The notes beneath the pieces are model-generated. The model did no database searches. It was not told the origin of the DNA and worked only from the letters and a program-made list of their open reading frames with translations. Position numbers and translations under genes: made by a program. A DNA stretch of 36,201 nt. It comes from Chlamydomonas sphaeroides (taxonomy: Eukaryota > Chlorophyta > Chlorophyceae > Chlamydomonadales > Chlamydomonadaceae). Shown in pieces: positions 1 through 11,900 of this stretch (positions are counted from its first letter, which is position 1; the number at the start of each line of letters is the position of its first letter). The stretch spans positions 16,096 to 52,296 of the forward strand of contig BDDC01000605.1 in assembly GCA_001662425.1 (NCBI GenBank), given 5' to 3'.

Positions 1-2945
1 CCCCCAGCGGCCGCTGCTGCCGTCGACCTGCTGTACGCCCAGGAGTGGCAGGCGGCGGAGCCGCAGCCCCACCAGCTCGACGCCGCCGCCGCCGCCGCTA
101 GCTTGGTGGCGCGCCCCGCCGTCAGCGGCGCCGCCGCGGTGGCCGGCAGCCTGGCGCTGCTGCAGCAGGCCGCCGCCGCGAGGCTGCGCGTGCTGACGGC
201 CTCTGCCTCCTCCTCGGCCTGCACGCCGCTGCTGGCGCCGCTGGGGGGAGCCATGCGCGTGGCCGCCAACGAGCTGCCCGCACTGGCGCTGGCCGCTGTT
301 TTTGGAGACTCGGCCGCCGCAGCAGACCCGGCCGGACTCCGCATCTTTGCTGGCACCACGCCAGGCGCCGCCGACGCGTTCGGCGCCGCCGAGGCCTCGG
401 GCGCTGTGGTCGTGCCGCGGCTGCTGGCGGTGCCGGCCGACCGACAGCCCTCCGCCCCCTTCCAGCTGCTGCCGCAGCCCAAGGGCTCGTTGTCGTCGCT
501 GGTGCCCGTGCCGCTGGCGCTGCCCAGCCCGCCGCCGCCCGGTCAGTGCACCGTGGCGGTGCGCGCGGTGGGGCTCAACTTCCGCGACGTGCTCAACGTG
601 CTGGGCATGTACCCGGGCGACCCCGGCGACCCCGGCAGCGACTTCGCCGGTCTCGTCGTGTCGGGCCCCGACGCCGGCAGCCCCGTCTTCGGCCTCTCCA
701 CCGGCTGCCTAGCGAGTCACGTGCTGTCGTCCTGTGACACCCTGGCGCGCATGCCGTACAACGTGTCGTACGAGGACGCGGCCGCCAGTCCGACCATCTT
801 CGTCACGGTCCAGGCGGCGCTGGCGGAGGAGGCGGGCGTGGGCCCCGGGGATCGCGTCCTCGTGCACGCGGGAGCCGGCGGCGTGGGCCTGGCGGCGACG
901 CAACTGGCGGCGGCGCTGGGCGCAGAGGTAGTAGCGACGGCCGGCAGCCCCTCCAAGCGCGCGCTGCTGCGCGGCCTGGGCGTGCGCCGCGTGTCCACCA
1001 GCCGGGACCTGGGCTTCGTGGAGGAGCTGGCAACTGCTACGGCCGGCGCTGGCGTGAGCGTGGTGCTCAACAGCCTGACCAGCCCGGGCATGGTCGCGGC
1101 CAGCCTTGCCAGCCTGCGCCGCGGCGGCCGGTGGGTGGAGATCGGCAAGCGCGACGTGTGGTCGCCGTCGCGTGTGGCGGCCGAGCGGCCCGACGTGCGC
1201 TACGGCCTGCTGGCGGTGGACTTCATGCCGCCGCCGGTGCTGCGCCGCCTGCTGGCCGGCCTCAGCAGCCAGATGGCCTCGGGCTCACTGGTGCCCATCC
1301 GCAGCATCACCCACAGCCTGGGCTCCGTGGCCGCGGCCATGCGGCAGATGTCGCAGGCGCGCCACGTGGGCAAGATCGTCCTCTCCTCCAGCACCGGACC
1401 TCGCCTCAGATCTGGGGGCTTCGCTGGTGGCGGCAGCGCCGCGGCCCTGGACCTGGTCCCTGGCCTCCGCACCGGCGCCGTACTCGTCACCGGCGGCACG
1501 GGCAGCCTGGGCGGCCTGGTCGCCGGCTGGCTAGCGGAGGCGGGCGCCCCCCGCATTGTGCTGCTTGGCCGCACGGGCCAGCTGCCGGCCGACGGCGCCG
1601 TCGCCGCCGCGCTGACCGACCCGCACGGACCGCTGGCCGCCGCCGCCGTCAGCGTCGTCCGCTGCGACGCCGCGTCCTCCTGCGCCCTGGCCGCGCTCCT
1701 CGCCGACCTCTCGTCCCAGGGCCTGGGCCTGGCCGGCGTGCTGCACGCCGGCGGCGTGCTGGCGGATGCCACGCTGGCCAACCAGACCCTGGCCGGGGCG
1801 CGCGCCGTCGCGGCGCCCAAGCTCGGCGCCCTGGCGTTGCTGTCTCGCCACCTCGACACCCAGCCCGCCGCCATCCCGCACGTGCTCTTCTCCTCCGTCG
1901 CCGCGCTGCTGGGCTCCCCGGGCCAGGCCAACTACGCCGCCGCCAACGCCGGCCTGGACGCGGCGGCGAAGGCCATGGCCGCCCGCGGGCTGTCGGTGAC
2001 GAGCGTGCAGTGGGGCGCCTGGGCCGGCGGCGGCATGGCCACCGCCACGGCCGCGCGCAACGAGGCAGCGGGCGTGGGCTCGCTGTCGCCGGCGCAGGGA
2101 CTGGCGGCGCTGGCGGCGGTGCTCGGGGCCATAGGCCCCGCAGCAGGCAAGTCACAAGACCCGCGTGCGGCTGCCTCTCGCATCTCGTGGTCCGCATATT
2201 GGTACCGCCAGCCAGTCTGCTGCCCGGTGCTGAGCTCCGCATGCTCCTTGCCCCCTTCCTGACCTGCAGGCCCGCAGCACGCCCCCGTGCTCGCGGCGTC
2301 GCCCTTCCATTGGCCGCGCTTCGCCGAGCGCGCCAAACCCCGGCCGCTGCCGCCGCTGCTGCAGCACTTGGCGCCCCCAGCCGCGCAGCCCGCCCACGAG
2401 CCGGCACCGCAGCCCGCGCAGCCGACGCAGAACGACGCCGGCGGCAGGCGCCGCGCCGCACCTGCGCCTGGGGCCGCGTCGTCGTCGGTGGATCCCTCGG
2501 CCGTGCGCTCGCAGGTGGGCTCGTTGTGTGGTCGTGGGTGTGGGCGGTCGCTTTGCTCTGCCGATGACGCATGAGCGGCTGACCGGATGACGGCTGACCG
2601 CCGCCGCCCTCGGCTTGACCCTGTTGACCAAACTGCGCCGCAGGTGTCGGACGCGGTACGCTCTGTGGTGGGCGCCTCAGTGCCCCCCGACGCGCCGCTC
2701 ATGGGCTCCGGCCTGGACTCCCTGGGCGCTGTGGAGCTGCGTAACGCACTCGAGGGACGGCTGCAGGTGCGACCAGCTCCCAGCAGTTATGCTCCTGAAG
2801 TCTCCCTGCAGCCTTGTAGATAGCTGCAATCCAACACCTCACGCCCCTGCCCCCTGGACCTCGCTCCTCACGCCCCCAGGTTTCCCTGCCCAGCACGCTC
2901 GTGTTCGACTACCCCACCATCGACGCTATCTCCAGCCTCATCGCG
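1..2945 (+). other. PKS module 1 (partial): pseudo-KR, enoylreductase, ketoreductase, ACP
   Basis: The window opens at LYAQEW, the strand that begins the structural (non-catalytic) KR half after a DH. The ER runs from about 454 to 1386. It has the usual start PFQLLPQPKGSL, the nucleotide-binding loop AGAGGVGLAATQLA (about 868-909) and VVLNSLTS. The KR runs from about 1470 to 2040 with TGGTGSLG for NADPH and the Ser-Tyr-Asn triad within LFSSVAALLGSPGQANYAAAN. An LAD triplet stands where B-type KRs have LDD, keeping the last Asp. After three introns comes the ACP, with GLDSLGAVELRN (about 2707-2742) for the phosphopantetheine arm; it is completed by TLVFDYPT in the exon starting at 2880. With the upstream DH this would be a fully reducing module. 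An acidic linker (about 3010-3075) leads to the next ketosynthase. Confidence 0.9.
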
Positions 2946-5900
2946 ACGTCGCTGGAGGCCGCGGGCCCAGCAAGCGGCCGCGCGGCAGCCGCCGCGGCCC
3001 GCCCCGGCCAAGCGGCCGAGGACCTCGACGACGAGGACTGGGCCTTGCTGGGCGAGGGAGAGGCGACTGACAGCACCCTGGCGCTGGCCACCGCCGGCGG
3101 CACGTTGCGGCGCTCGCTCGCGGGTGCCGTTAGCGTCAGCACCCCTCACCGCGTGGCGGTGGCGGTGCTGGGCTTGGCGGCCGCCTCGCCCGGCGGCTCG
3201 GGGGGCCCGGTGGCCCCTGGGTCGCTGCTGCGGGACGTGATCGGCGTGGTGCCCGAGGCCAGGTGTGTGGGGCCGGCGACCTGCACTCCCTGGCCTGGGC
3301 TGCTTGATAGCTGGTGGCTGGTGGTGATGGTGGTCACATCTTTGGGCCTGCGCCGCTGCCGTCCCAACTCCTCTGCCGCCGCTCCATCTCCCTCATTCCC
3401 TTTCGTCAGGTGGGACGCCGACCGGCGCCAGGCGCTCGACGGCGTGCCTCCCCGCTTCGGCGCCTTCCTGTCCTCGGCCGTCTTCACCTTTGACCCCGCG
3501 GCCTTTGGGCTGTCGGCGCCCGAGGCAGCCATGATGGACCCGCAGCAGCGCCTGCTGCTGGAGCTGGGGTGGAGCGCGCTGGCCTCCGCCTCCGCGCCCT
3601 CCGCCGGCCAGGCATCCGACGTGGGCGTGTTTGTGGGTATCAGCACGCCCGACTTCGCGGACGAGGCCAAGGCCCACACGCCCATCGGAGTCTACAGCGC
3701 CACCGGTGAGAACTGTCCTTGCATAGCAACAGTAGCTCGCATGCCTTTGCGTTGGGGTCCCGCATGACCGCTGCTGCCCGAGCCAGACTGACGCGCTCCG
3801 CTGTATCCGGTCGCCTCCTGCGTGCCGGCCCAGGCTCGGCTCTGTCGGTCGCCGCCGGCCGGTTGTCCTACACCTTCGGCCTGTCCGGCCCCTCGGTCGC
3901 CACCGACACCGCCTGCTCCTCCTCGCTGGTCGCCACGCACCTGGCGACTCGGGCAATGGCCGGGGGCGACTGCGGCCGCGCGCTGGTGGCGGGGGTGCGC
4001 ACCATCCTCACGCCCTCGCTGTCGGCCATGTTCCACACGGCAGGCAAGTGTAGGGGAGCGAGGTCTATGGGTGCTGAGGGCCGCAGGAACAGGGGGTTGC
4101 GGGGCTGGCAAGCCAGGGCTGTGACTGCACAGGGGGTTGCGGAGATGGCAACCCCGTGCTGCAACGTTACAGCTGGTGCTACTAGAGCGACACGCAACAA
4201 GACTCCCTACCTTCCGTTCCCACCAGGGATGCTGGCCCCCGACGGCCGCTGCAAGACCCTGGACGCCGCCGCCGACGGCTATGTTCGCGGAGAGGCGGCC
4301 GCCGCCGTCCTGCTGCAGAGCTTCAGCGCGGACGGCGGCGCTGCGCCGCCGCGCGGAAGCCTCGCCATCCTACTCGGCGCCGCCGTCAACCAGGACGGCC
4401 GCAGCAGCAGCCTCACCGCGCCCAACGGCCCAGCCCAGCAGGCTGCCATCCGGTCAGCTCTTGCCGCCGCAAGCCTGCTGCCCTCGGCCATCGCAGTCCT
4501 CCAGATGCACGGCACCGGCACGCCGCTGGGCGACCCCATCGAGGTCGGCGCCGCCGCGGCAGTGCTCGCGCCGCCAGGCGGTGCCGGCGCCGCCGTCAGG
4601 CCGCTGCCGCTCACTCTAGCGGCCGACAAGAGCGGCGTAGGCCACACAGAGCCGGCCGCCGGCCTCAGCGGCATGGCCCAAGCCGTGGCCTCGCTGCGTG
4701 GCGCTCGGACGCAGCCCATCCTGCACCTGCGGCAGCCCAACCCGCACCTCACAGAGGCCATCGCGGCGGCCGAGGCGGGCGGCGGCATGGCACTGCCGCG
4801 CGCCGCCGCCGGCCGGCCGGTCGCCGCCGCCACCGCCACCGCCGAGCCCGAGCTCCCGCCAGCCGTCTGCGGCGTCAGCTCGTTCGCCTTCCAGGGCACC
4901 AACGCCCACGTGCTGCTCGCTGCGCCGCCCGCTGAGGCGGCAGCGCCCGAGCCGGCCGACACCGACTACGCCGAGGCTGCCCACGCGCCGCCGGCGTCAG
5001 CCGAGTGGCGGCGGCAGTACAGCTATGTCCTGCCGCCCGCCTCCACGCTGTGCCGCGCCGCCGCCGCCTCGCCCGGCGGCCGGCGGCTGTCGTTCGTGGC
5101 CGACCTGTCGCACCCAGCCGCCGCCTTCTTCACGCAGCACGTGGTCAACGGCCGCGCCGTGTTCCCGGGCGCCGGCTACCTGGAGATGGCGGCGGCGGCG
5201 CTGGGCATCGCCCGTCAAGGCCTCGCCGCCGGCGCCGCCGCCACTGCTGGCAGCCCGACGTCGCCGTCAGTGCTGGTTGCGCTGGCTGACGTGCACATCG
5301 CGGCGCCCATGATGCTGCCCTCAGCGGCCGGTGCCGCAGCCACGGCCGGCGCCTTCCCGCTGCTCCGCGTCACCATCGACACCGCCACTGGCGCCGTCAC
5401 GCTCTCCAGCGAGCCAGCGGAGGCGGTGGCGGCGGCGCCGCCGCCGCTTGCAAACGCCGCCGCCAGCGCTACGCCGCGCCTCAGCCGCCGCGGCACCAGC
5501 CGCCGCTTGCGCTCTGCCTCTGCCTCCGCCACCGTTCGCACCACCACACATCTCACCGGCACGGCCGTGCAGGTGGCCCTGCCAGGCGCAGCCGGTGCCG
5601 CCGCCGGCCTCGCCGCCGGCCGGCGGCCCGCCGGCAGCCTCAGCGCCGACGCCGTCCGCGCCGCCAACCCGGTGCCGCTGGCCTCCGCGCCCCTGTACGG
5701 CAAGCTCGCCGCCGCCGGGCTGCAGTACGGCGCCGCCTTCCGCCGGCTGTCCAACCTGCACGCCTCGCCCTCCGCGGCCGCGGCCGTGCTGGCGGCGCCG
5801 TTGCCCCACGAGGACCACGGCGCCTGGCACGGCGCACACCCGGCGCTGCTGGACTGCGCCTTCCAGCTTGGCGCCGCCATCGGAGCCGGCGGCAGCAGCA

Positions 5901-8900
5901 GCGACGGCGGCACCGAGGCGGCGGCAGCGGCCCCGGACCGCACCTTCGTGCCGGTGGCCCTCAAGCTCTTTGCCGTCGTGCCGCCGACCGGGGTCGACGC
6001 TGCCGGCTGCACGCCTGCCGAGGCGGCGACGCTGGCGGCGGCGGCCGCTGGCGAGGGCTACCGCGCAGTGGCCGTGGGCTCCGCCGGCCCCCAGGGCGAT
6101 TCGTTATTCAGGGACATCTCGCTCTTCTCGCCGCTCGGCGCCCCGCTGCTGCACGTCATGGGGCTCGAGTCGCGGGCCGTCAGCGGCGCAGCCGCCCCGC
6201 CCGCTGCTGCAGCGGCAGCGGCGGCTGCGACGGCTGCCACGGCCCGGCCGTCGGCGGTCGCCACAGCGCCGCCGGCTGACGGCGAGGTGCTGTACGCCAT
6301 CCACTGGGCGGCGGAGGAGCCCGAGGGCCACGATGCGAGCGCGGCGGACCCAGCAGCCGGCGCAGGCGCGCTGGCCCTGGCCACCGCCTCGTCCGCCCTC
6401 ACCTGCCCGCTACCTGCCCTGGCGGCGGCGCTGCAGGCAGCCCAGTCCGCCACCGCCAGCCGCCTACCGGCGCTCGAGCTGCGCGCCCCGGCTGGCATCG
6501 CCGTCGGCGCCGGCAGCCCCGCCGGCGCCGCCGAGGCGCTGGCGTGCCACGGCGTGCAGGGCCTACTGCGGACGGTGGCGCAGGAGGCGGGCGGCTCGCT
6601 GCGCGTGGCAAGCGCCCAGTCCGACTCTGGCGGCGTGACACCGGAGCTGCTGCTGGGTGGCGTCCTGCTGGCGGGATCCGCTCCCTCGGCCGCCATGTAC
6701 GATGGATACGGCACTGGCGCCGCTGGTGCCGTACGCTATGCCCCTCGCATGGTACCGTCGGCTGCGGCGTCCGCCGCTGCGCCGGCCTCGGCGCCCTTCC
6801 AGCTGCTGCCGCAGCCGCGCGGCTCGCTGACGTCGCTGGTGCCGGTGCCTCTGCACCTGGCGGCGGGCTGCCCGGCCGGCACGGTGCTGCTACGTGTGCA
6901 GGCCGTCGGCATCAACTTCCGCGACGTGCTCAACGTGCTGGGCATGTACCCGGGCGACCCCGGCGCGCCCGGCGGCGACTGCGCGGGCGTGGTGGTAGCA
7001 GCAGCTGCCGACGGTTTGGCCTCGAGGCACCAACTAGGCCGTGCCGTGTTCGGCCTCGCCACCGGCAGCCTGGGCTCGCACGTGCTCGCCAGCGCCCAGA
7101 CGCTGGTGCCCATGCCGCCGCAGCTCAGCTTCGAGCAGGCAGCCACCGCGCCCACCGTCTTCGTGACCGTGGACGCCGCCCTGCGCCAGGCGGCGGCGCT
7201 GCGGCCCGGCGAGCGCCTGCTGCTGCCCGCTGCAGCAGGCGGCGTGGGCCTGGCGGCGACGCAGCTGGCGTCGGCGCTGGGCGCTGAGGTGGTAGCCACG
7301 GCCGGAAGCCCCCCCAAGCGCGAGCTGCTCCGCGGCCTGACCGTGCGTCACGTGTCCACCAGCCGCGACCTGGGCTTCGTGGAGGAGCTGGCAGTGGCTA
7401 CGGGCGGCGCCGGCGTGAGCGTGGTGCTCAACAGCCTGACCAGCCCCGGCCTAGTGTCTGCTTCGCTGGGCCTGCTGCGGCGCGGCGGTCGCTGGGTGGA
7501 GATCGGCAAGCGCGACGTGTGGTCGCCGTCACGGGTTGCGTCTGAGCGGCCCGACGTGCGCTACGGCCTGCTGGCGGTGGACTTCATGCCGGCGGCGGTG
7601 CTGCATGCGTCGCTGTCCCGCGTCTCATCCGGCCTGGCGTCCGGCGCGCTGCGGCCGCTGCCCGCGGCCGTGCACGCGCTATCGTCCGTGGCTGCGGCGC
7701 TTCGTCAGATGTCGCAGGCGCGCCACGTGGGCAAGGTGGTGGTCTCGGCCTCCGCGCCAGGCCTGCTCGGACCCAGCCCAGTCGCCACCTCCACCTCGTC
7801 CTCTGCTGGCAGCGCCGCCCGTGTCGTGCCCCACGGTCGCGTCCTCATAACCGGAGGCACCGGCACCCTCGGCGTCCTCCTCGCCGAGTGGCTCTCCCAC
7901 AGCGGCGCCTCCCACGTCCACCTCCTCAGCCGCACAGGCGCCCTCCCGCCCGACGCCGCCGCGCGCCTGCTGCTCGCCTCGACCGGCGGCGCCATCACCA
8001 TCACCGCCTGTGACGCGGCCGCCTCCGCCGACGCCGACGCCATCACGGCCGCCGGCGTCCACAGCCCCGGCTCCCAGCTCCCCGTGTCTCTCCTAGTCCA
8101 CGCGGGCGGCGTGCTGGCGGACGCCACGCTCAGCAACCAGAGCCTGGCCTCGCTGCGCCATGTTCTAGCGCCAAAGCAGGCCGCGCTGCCGCTGCTCAAA
8201 ATCCTCAGCCGCAGCCACCCCGCCGCCGGCCTCGTGCTGTTCTCGTCCGTGGCCTCGCTCCTCGGGGCGCCCGGCCAGGCCAACTACGCCGCCGCCAACG
8301 CGACGCTCGACGGCTTTGCGGCCGCGGCGGCTGGCGGCGGCCTGCCGGCTGCCAGCGTGCAGTGGGGCGCGTGGGCCGGCGGCGGCATGGCGGCTCAGGA
8401 CGCGCAGACGGCCGCCCGTGTCGAGCGGCTGGGCATGGCCCTCCTGCAGCCGTCGCAGGGCCTGGCGGCACTGCAGGGTAGGCTGACAAGCTGCGAGACC
8501 GCTTAGCCAGTTATAAAAACCAACGAAGCCAAACCCCTGTAGTCATGCTTCCCTGGCTGCTCGTCACGCCGCATGCACGCAGCGAGTAATAGTTCCCATC
8601 GCGGCGATAACAATGCTGCCTGTCCCTTAACCCCTGCAGGCGTGCTCGGCTCTCTGGCGCTCCCCGCGGCCGCCGGTCCCGCCGCCGACGCCATCGTCGC
8701 CGCCAACTCCTTCCGCTGGCCCGCCTTTCTGCGCCGCCTGCCCGGCGGCCCTCCGGCGCTCTTCTCCCACTTCGCGGCCCCCGCCGCCGCTGCCGCCCCT
8801 GCTCCTGGCGCGGAGCAGCCATCCGCGGCGGCCGCCAGCCGTGGCCGCCGCTCGCGCGCCTCGCCCACCACCGCCGCCTCCGGCTCCGGCGCCGCCGCAG

Positions 8901-11900
8901 CTTCGCTGCCGGCGGTTCTGGGCACGGTGGAGGAGTGCGTGCGCGGCGTGCTGGGCTCCTCGGTGCCTGCCGATGCGCCGCTCATGGAGGCGGGGCTGGA
9001 CTCTCTGGGAGCCGTGGAGCTGCGCAACCAGCTGGCGGGTGCCACCGGGCTGGACCTGCCGGGTGAGAGGGGCACGGGGACGGGCAGCTGCAGCACAAGG
9101 GCATAGCATGTTTTTATTGACCTAACTGATCTCCTGCTTTCCTGCGCGTAGCCACGCTCACCTTCGACTACCCCTCCACCTCCGCCATCGCGGCCTTCAT
9201 CGAGGGGGAGCTGCGGGCCGGCCACGGCACCGGAGCAGCAGCGGCCGCCGCTGCCGAGGACAGCGGCGCCGGCTGGTCTGACGACGACGAGGACGAGGAC
9301 GAGGAGGACGACAACGACAGCGAGGCAGAGGACGCGGGCACAGCAGAGCTGCAGCGGGCGGCGGACGCAGCCGCGGCCGCCCGCGCTCGTCGCGGCGGCA
9401 GCGGCCGGCCCAGCCGGGCGCTGCGCGCGGCCGCCTCCCTGTCGCCCGGCCCCTGCGAGGCTGTGCTGCTGACGGGCCTGTCCACTCGCTTCGCCGGCCC
9501 CGTGGTGGGCGGCCTGGCGGAGTTGCACGTCGCAGCCCGCGACGGCGCCGAGCTGCACGGGCCCGCGCCGCTGCAGCGCTGGGAGGCGGACGCGGTCTAC
9601 ATGGCCAAGGGTGGGCGAGGGTGGGGCCGTGGGGCCAGGAAGCGCAGGCTGCGGGGGGGCCTGAGCCACACTTGCTGTGGACCCAAGCCAACGCGACGAC
9701 CCCTGCGCTGAGTTTCTGTCGTTTGCCTCGCGCCTGCCTGCCATGCCATGTCAGACGGTGTGGCCGCGCGCCTGGGCACCTTTGTGAGCCGGGTGCAGCA
9801 CTTTGACGCCGCCGCCTTCGGGCTGGCGGAGGCCGAGGCGGCGCTCATGGACCCGCAGCAGCGGCTGCTGCTGGAGGAGGCCCTGGCGGCCTTCACGGAC
9901 GCCGGCCGGTGCGTGGGGGCCCTTGTTCTCTGCCCTGTCGGCCCTCTCCCTCACGACCTTGCCTGAGCGCCTCCCGCCCCTCCCACTCCCCTGCCCGCCA
10001 CCACCCCTGCCCCATCCCAACTCCAGCCCCGCCTCGTCGCTGTCCGGCCAGCCCGGCGGCGTGTTCGTGGGCTGCATCTGGCTCGAGTACGGCGAGCTGC
10101 TGGCGGCGCAGGCCGGCCCCAAGGCGGGCAGCGGCCAGGCGGTCACCGGCAACGGCCTGGCCTTCATGGCGGGCCGCGTTTCCTACACCTTCGGCCTCAC
10201 AGGCGAGGCAGCGGCGTGGTCCTAGCTAGCTGCAACTGTGCGAAAGCTCGACACGCAGTGCTTGAGCTCCCTCCACCTGCGGTCGGCCCTACTCCTTCCC
10301 CTTGCAGGCCCCTGCGTGCCGACCAACACCGCCTGCTCCTCCTCCCTGGTGGCCGCGCACCTGGCCGCCGCCTCCATCCGCGCCCGCGAGACGCCGCTGT
10401 GCCTGGTGGCGGGCGTCAACGCCATGCTGCTGCCGCTGGGAGCCACCGCCGCCATGAGCCGCGTGCAGGCGCTGTCGCCGGACGGCCGCTGCAAGGCCTT
10501 TGGCGCAGAGGCCGACGGCTACGGCCGCGGCGAGGGCTTCACGGCGCTGCTGCTCGAGGGCGGCGGCAGCGCGCGGCCGCCGGGCTCGCCGCCGCCGCGC
10601 GCGGTGCTGGCTGGCTCGGCGGTCAACCAGGACGGCCGCAGCAGCGGCCTCACCGCGCCGCACGGCCCCAGCCAGGCGGCGCTGGTGGCGGCGGCGGCAG
10701 CGCAGGCGGGCGCCCGGGGGCTGGGCTTCGTGGCCTCACACGGCACAGGTGTGTGGCTGCCCACCAAGGTGGCTCGCTGCCGGGGCGTGTGAGGCCCCCT
10801 CTTCCGGCACTTCGTCGTCAACGCTCATGTGCTACCGGTCGCAAACCGCTCCGCGCAGGCACGCCGCTGGGCGACCCCATTGAGACCAACGCGCTGTCCA
10901 AGGCTCTGGCGCGGCCCGCGCCGGCCGGCACCGGCAGCGGCAGCGGCGGCGGCAGCGGCGCCCCCGTGCTCACTCTGGGCGCTGTCAAGGCTCTGACCGG
11001 CCACCTGGAGGGCACAGGTAACAAGACCCCCAAACCCCCCAAGGAGCCTCCTCTGTACTGCATCTGGCCCCCTGCGGACCCCCCTTTCCTTGCTCCCGCA
11101 CTCCTCCCACCGCCCACAGCCGGCCTGGCGGGGCTGCTCCAGGCCGCGGCCTACCTGGCCTTCGCCTCCACGCCGCCGCTGCGCTACCGCTCGCTCAACC
11201 CACACGTCGTGTCCACTCTCCACGACACCGCGCGCCTGCCCATGCAGCCCGCGCCCGCACCCGACCTGCTGGCCGCCTCCGGCTCCGCGCGCGCGGACGG
11301 CTGCCTGGCGGCCTTTGCAGGCACCAGCAGCTTTGGCATGAGCGGCGTCAACGCACACGCCGTGTTGGGGCTGCCGGCCGCCGGCGACGGGGTCGCTGAC
11401 GGCGGGGCCGAGGCCCCTGCGCCGCGCCGGCAGCCGGCGCCGCTGCCGTGGCGTCGTGTGGACTGCGGCGCGGCGGTGCCGCTGGCCGAGGGCCACCCGC
11501 TGGCGTCCTTTGCCCGGGTGCTGCCGGGCGGCGTTGGCGGTGCGGGAGGCCGGGGTGCGGCGGCGGCGATGGTGGAGATCGTGCTGCCGCTGTCGTCGCC
11601 GCGTGTGGCGCCGCTGTACGACCACATTGTGGGAGGTGAGGCCGCAGGAAGGGAGGACTGCGCGGGAGGGAAGCGCGGCGGTAGACGGCATGCGTATCCA
11701 AGGAACACCTGCCATGCAACCCGCCTGCCTCCCTCCGTCGCTCCACAGGCAAGCCGCTGTTCCCCGGCGCCGGCTACCTGGAGCTCGCAGCCGCCACCGC
11801 CGCCGCCGCCGCGCCCGCCGCCCCGGCCGCGGGCGGGGCCCTGGCCGCGGCGGTGGCGGTGGCGGGCGCTCGCTTCGCCGCGCCGCTGGTGCTGCCCAGG

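Larger units (their letters stand above)
3125..9215 (+). other. PKS module 2: KS-DH-pseudoKR-ER-KR-ACP, no AT
   Basis: The KS (about 3140-4925, split by introns) has the nucleophile Cys at 3913-3915 in DTACSSSLVATHL, then HGTGTPLGDPIE (about 4510) and the GHTEPAAG His (about 4650). It ends at FAFQGTNAHVLL. Only about 60 residues separate it from the DH, leaving no room for an acyltransferase. The DH has HVVNGRAVFPG, with the catalytic His at 5138-5140, and LLDCAFQ (about 5848) with the paired Asp. The structural KR half starts at about 6290. The ER (about 6794-7745) has AAAGGVGLAATQLA. The KR (about 7835-8400) has TGGTGTLG and SSVASLLGAPGQANYAAAN. The ACP has GLDSLGAVELRN at about 8992-9030 and is finished by the exon at 9152. 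All catalytic residues for full reduction are present. An Asp/Glu-rich linker of about 20 residues (9276-9336) follows. Confidence 0.92.

Noticed and set aside
1131..2567. Long Arg/Gly/Ala-rich frame on the plus strand overlapping the PKS exon
   Set aside because: Out-of-frame shadow of the ER/KR coding sequence, caused by extreme GC at third positions. The real frame has clear catalytic motifs.
4044..4226. Treating this segment as coding because the frame stays open
   Set aside because: The translation has no counterpart in the other ketosynthases, and removing it restores a conserved segment. Retention is kept only as an alternative isoform.
4935..5080. A shortened acyltransferase between KS2 and DH2
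   Set aside because: The gap is only about 50-60 residues, Ala/Pro-rich, with no GHSxG or other AT motif.
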